The notes under the pieces are model-generated. The model searched no databases. It worked only from the letters and a program-made list of their open reading frames with translations, and was not told the origin of the DNA. From positions 1 to 64,000 of the forward strand of contig JBEDUK010000068.1 of NCBI GenBank assembly GCA_040414485.1: a stretch of 64,000 bases of DNA. Direction: 5' to 3'. Source of the DNA: JBEDUK01 sp040414485 (lineage in GTDB: Bacteria > Actinomycetota > UBA4738). The position numbers and the translations under genes were made by a program. Each line of letters starts with the position of its first letter. Positions within the stretch are counted from its first letter, which is position 1. Shown in pieces: positions 61,680 through 64,000 of this stretch.

Positions 61680-62879
61680 ATGGACTTCCAGCTCACCGAG
61701 GATCAGGAGCAGGTTCGAAAGTGGGCGCACGGGTTCGCGGAGGACGCGATCCGACCCGTCGCCCCCCTGTACGACGAGAACGAGGACTTTCCCTGGCCCG
61801 TGCTCAAGCAGGCCGCCGAGATCGGGCTCTACGGCACCGAGTTCTACGTCGACACCGTTGCGCAGGACGCGTCGGGCCTGGTGCTCCCGATCGTCGCCGA
61901 GGAGCTGGCGTGGGGTTGCGCCGGGATCGGGCTCGGGATCTTCGGCTCCGGCCTTCCCCTGTCGGCGCTCGCGTACAACGGCACACCGGACCAACTGGCG
62001 GACTGGGCGCCGAGGCTGTTCGGAACGAAGGACGACCCGCGCGTCGCGGCGCTGTGTGTGACCGAATCGAACGCCGGGTCCGACGTGAGCGCGTTGCGCA
62101 CCACCGCCCGTCGCGACGGCGACGAGTGGGTGCTGAACGGCACGAAGGTGTTCATCACCAACGGAGGGATCGCCGACGTGCACGTGGTGGTCGCCACCGT
62201 CGACCCGACGCTCGGGCACCGCGGCCAGGCCGCGTTCATCGTGGGCCCCGGCACGCCCGGCCTCAGCCAGGGCAAGAAGGAGCGAAAGCTCGGCATCCGC
62301 GCGTCGCACACCGCGGAGGTGGTTCTGCAGGACTGCAGGATCCCGCTCGGCAATGTGATCGGGGGCGTCGACCGCCTCGAGGCGAAGCTCCAGCGCGCTC
62401 GCGAGCAGAGCGGTTCGAAGGCGTCGGCGGCGCTGAAGACGTTCGAGATGACCCGCCCGACCGTCGCCGCGCAGGCCATCGGCATCGCCCGCGCGGCATT
62501 CGAGTTCGCGCGCGACTACGCGAAGGAGCGCGAGCAGTTCGGCCGGCCGATCATCGACAACCAGGGCGTGGCGTTCAAGCTGGCCGACATGGCGACGGAG
62601 ATCGACGCGTCACGGCTGCTCGCCTGGCGCGCCGCCTGGATGGGCCGCAACGGCGGGCAGTTCGACCACGCCGAGGGTTCGATGTCGAAGCTGAAGGGCA
62701 GCGAGACGGCCGTCTGGGTGACCGAGCAGGCCGTGCAGATCCTCGGCGGGTACGGCTACATCAAGGACTTCCCGGTGGAGAAGTGGTACCGGGACGCGAA
62801 GATCTACACGATCTTCGAGGGGACCTCCGAGGTCCAACGCATCGTGATCAGCCGGGCGCTGGCCCGCGCCGCCCGCTGA
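61680..62879 (+). CDS. Acyl-CoA dehydrogenase
   Basis: FAD enzyme of beta-oxidation type, 399 residues. Seen: CVTESNAGSDVSALRTTA (FAD/substrate signature near 124-141), KVFITNGG near 155, QILGGYGYIKDFPVEKWYRDAKIYTIFEGTSE near the C-terminus, with the catalytic base expected in FEGT. Substrate chain length cannot be read off; isovaleryl- or short-chain forms fit the carboxylase cluster elsewhere in the window. ACAGGAG lies about 8 bases before ATG 61680. Controlled, by inference, by the divergent TetR. Confidence 0.94.
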   Translation: MDFQLTEDQEQVRKWAHGFAEDAIRPVAPLYDENEDFPWPVLKQAAEIGLYGTEFYVDTVAQDASGLVLPIVAEELAWGCAGIGLGIFGSGLPLSALAYNGTPDQLADWAPRLFGTKDDPRVAALCVTESNAGSDVSALRTTARRDGDEWVLNGTKVFITNGGIADVHVVVATVDPTLGHRGQAAFIVGPGTPGLSQGKKERKLGIRASHTAEVVLQDCRIPLGNVIGGVDRLEAKLQRAREQSGSKASAALKTFEMTRPTVAAQAIGIARAAFEFARDYAKEREQFGRPIIDNQGVAFKLADMATEIDASRLLAWRAAWMGRNGGQFDHAEGSMSKLKGSETAVWVTEQAVQILGGYGYIKDFPVEKWYRDAKIYTIFEGTSEVQRIVISRALARAAR

Positions 62880-62887
62880 CCGGCCGA

Positions 62888-62932
62888 CGGCTGAGCGGCT
62901 GAGCGGCTGAGCGGCTGAGCGGCTGAGCGGCT
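62888..62932. repeat. Tandem 8-bp repeat (CGGCTGAG, about 5.6 copies)
   Basis: Five perfect consecutive copies from 62888 to 62927 plus CGGCT. It lies 8 bases after the dehydrogenase stop, in the gap before the next gene. Such short tandem units often vary in copy number. Confidence 0.9.
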
Positions 62933-62979
62933 CACGGCACTGCGGGCGGAAGACATTCCTTCCGCTCGACACCCGCGTA

Positions 62980-62985
62980 TAGGGT
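62980..62985 (+). promoter_or_regulatory. -10 hexamer TAGGGT of the last hydrolase gene
   Basis: Nine bases before ATG 62995. Confidence 0.4.
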
Positions 62986-62994
62986 GGCTGGACG

Positions 62995-63867
62995 ATGCGG
63001 ATGACCGCTCCGGACGGCCGGACCATCGGGTACGAGCTCTTCGGCCCCGAGGACGGCGACCCGGTCGTCTCCATCCACGGCACGCCCGGCTCGCGCGTTG
63101 GCGCCTTTCCGATCGGTGATCCGTACACGGACGCCCGGGTGAGGGTGCTGAAGTTCGACCGTCCGGGCTACGGGTTGTCCACCAGGTTGCCGGGAAGGCA
63201 GGTGGCGGATGCCGCCGCGGACGTCGCGGCGGTGACCGACCACCTGGGTTGGGACGGATTCGCGGTCACCGGGGGGTCGGGCGGTGGTCCGCACGCCCTG
63301 GCCTGCGGCGCACTGCTGCCCGAACGTGTGACCCGGGTCCTGGTCGAAGCATCCGCCGCTCCACGGGATGCCGAGGGGCTCGACTGGTATGCGGGCATGA
63401 CGGGCGGCAACGTCGAGGAGTTCCGTGCCGCCGAGCGTGACGAGGACGCGATCCGGGCGGTGGTGGAACCGGAAGCGACGGGCCTGCTCGAGAGGCTCGA
63501 CGGGGATCCGGCCGACCTGCTGGGCGAGAGCTACGAGCTGGCCGAGGCCGATGTGGCGGCCATGTCGAACGAGGCGGTCAACCGCACCCTGCGCGAGATG
63601 CTCCGGGAGGCCCTTCGGCAGGGCGTCGACGGCTGGGTCGACGACGACCTGGCCTTCGTGAAGTCATGGGGGTTCGATCCACGGACGATCTCCGTGCCGG
63701 TGGCGGTGCGGTATGCGCCCGCAGACACCCTCGTGCCGGCGGCCCATGGCCGGTGGCTCGCCGCGAACATCCCCGGTGCGACGGAGGAGGTCGATCCGGG
63801 AGGCCACCTGGGCTCCATCGACCCCGACCAGGTCGCCGATCAGTACCGGTGGTTGGCCGGCCGCTGA
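62995..63867 (+). CDS. Alpha/beta hydrolase
   Basis: A 290-residue hydrolase: oxyanion SIHGTPGSRVG, FDRPGYGLS, nucleophile in VTGGSGGGPHAL, acid in RYAPADTLVP, histidine in GGHLGSID. Complete triad; the family includes many uncharacterised esterases. Substrate unknown. Monocistronic by position: the tandem repeat and a promoter-like box precede it and the convergent GNAT gene follows. Confidence 0.9.
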   Translation: MRMTAPDGRTIGYELFGPEDGDPVVSIHGTPGSRVGAFPIGDPYTDARVRVLKFDRPGYGLSTRLPGRQVADAAADVAAVTDHLGWDGFAVTGGSGGGPHALACGALLPERVTRVLVEASAAPRDAEGLDWYAGMTGGNVEEFRAAERDEDAIRAVVEPEATGLLERLDGDPADLLGESYELAEADVAAMSNEAVNRTLREMLREALRQGVDGWVDDDLAFVKSWGFDPRTISVPVAVRYAPADTLVPAAHGRWLAANIPGATEEVDPGGHLGSIDPDQVADQYRWLAGR

Positions 63868-63902
63868 CGCGGCCGGTGACGGTCACGACGGTCGGTACGC
63901 CG

Positions 63903-64000
63903 TCACAGATACCCCTCCGTGCCGAGCGGCTCGATCGGGCGCGTGTAGCCGTTCGCCCTCGCGATGACCTGGAACCCGAGCTTTTCGTAGAGCCGTTGGG
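63903..64000 (-). CDS. GNAT-type N-acetyltransferase (C-terminal end only)
   Basis: The last 31 codons of a gene entering from the right edge. The visible residues begin QRLYEKLGFQVIARANGY, the typical final helix and strand of GNAT acetyltransferases (the [R/A]LYEKLGF motif). Nothing can be said about its substrate. Confidence 0.75.
   Translation of the reverse strand, partial: QRLYEKLGFQVIARANGYTRPIEPLGTEGYL

Overview
The window is about 70% GC, densely packed and co-directional in short runs. It contains no tRNA, rRNA, insertion sequence, phage gene or CRISPR array that I can recognise. Several features point to an uncultured high-GC Actinobacteriota-type genome, possibly a nearby Chloroflexota class. 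These are a coproporphyrin-dependent haem operon (hemE-cpfC-cgoX-chdC), an InhA-like enoyl reductase, the SCO1664 / DUF3090 / MSMEG_4193 gene triad, a TIGR03086 protein, 11-bp direct repeats of the Streptomyces PHO-box type, and many genes with a TANNNT -10 hexamer only 6-12 nt before the start codon (leaderless transcripts). The lineage call is inference from gene content.

Layout. 0-4.5 kb: end of a DyP-type peroxidase, then an ABC-2 permease / double-NBD ATPase / TetR operon behind a perfect palindrome. 4.5-10.5 kb: VOC protein, HAD phosphatase with CBS protein, mutY, polysaccharide deacetylase, metallo-hydrolase, small HTH protein and an SDR protein. 10.6-17 kb: two tandem paralogous receptors, each zinc ribbon + class III cyclase + AAA + TPR. 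17-21.2 kb: haem operon. 21.2-24.8 kb: a less GC-rich stretch with a lipoprotein, a flavin monooxygenase fused to cytochrome b5, and poorly coding sequence. 24.8-31.2 kb: acyl-CoA carboxylase subunits, HMG-CoA-lyase-like protein, enoyl-CoA hydratase and a Rieske protein, suggesting branched-chain acyl-CoA breakdown. 31.3-35.4 kb: membrane protein, phenylacetate-CoA ligase type enzyme, InhA/FabI, SCP2-hydrolase fusion. 35.4-41.6 kb: macrodomain hydrolase, VanY-type peptidase, anchored PQQ-like propeller, thioredoxin-fold protein, methyltransferase and a MoaD-propeller fusion. 41.7-48 kb (mostly minus strand): membrane protein, hydrolase, rhomboid protease, ECF sigma with a DNA-alkyltransferase, and the SCO1664 triad. 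48-52.5 kb: uppP, a phosphate uptake operon (DUF47-pit) under a PHO-box-like promoter, and a degenerate sensor kinase with a LuxR-type regulator. 52.9-55.8 kb: PPOX flavoprotein, nitrilase, TIGR03086 protein, LysE exporter. 56-61 kb: a 1660-residue cyclase-STAND-WD40 receptor. 61-64 kb: TetR and acyl-CoA dehydrogenase flanking a tandem operator, a hydrolase, and the end of a GNAT gene.

How the genes work together. The clearest pathway is haem synthesis by the coproporphyrin route, with all four late steps in order. The fatty-acid and acyl-CoA genes (carboxylase, hydratase, lyase, dehydrogenase with its TetR, CoA ligase, enoyl-ACP reductase) form the largest metabolic theme. Three large multidomain cyclase-ATPase proteins in 64 kb suggest heavy investment in nucleotide-linked signalling. 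Their cyclase active sites range from apparently complete to clearly altered.
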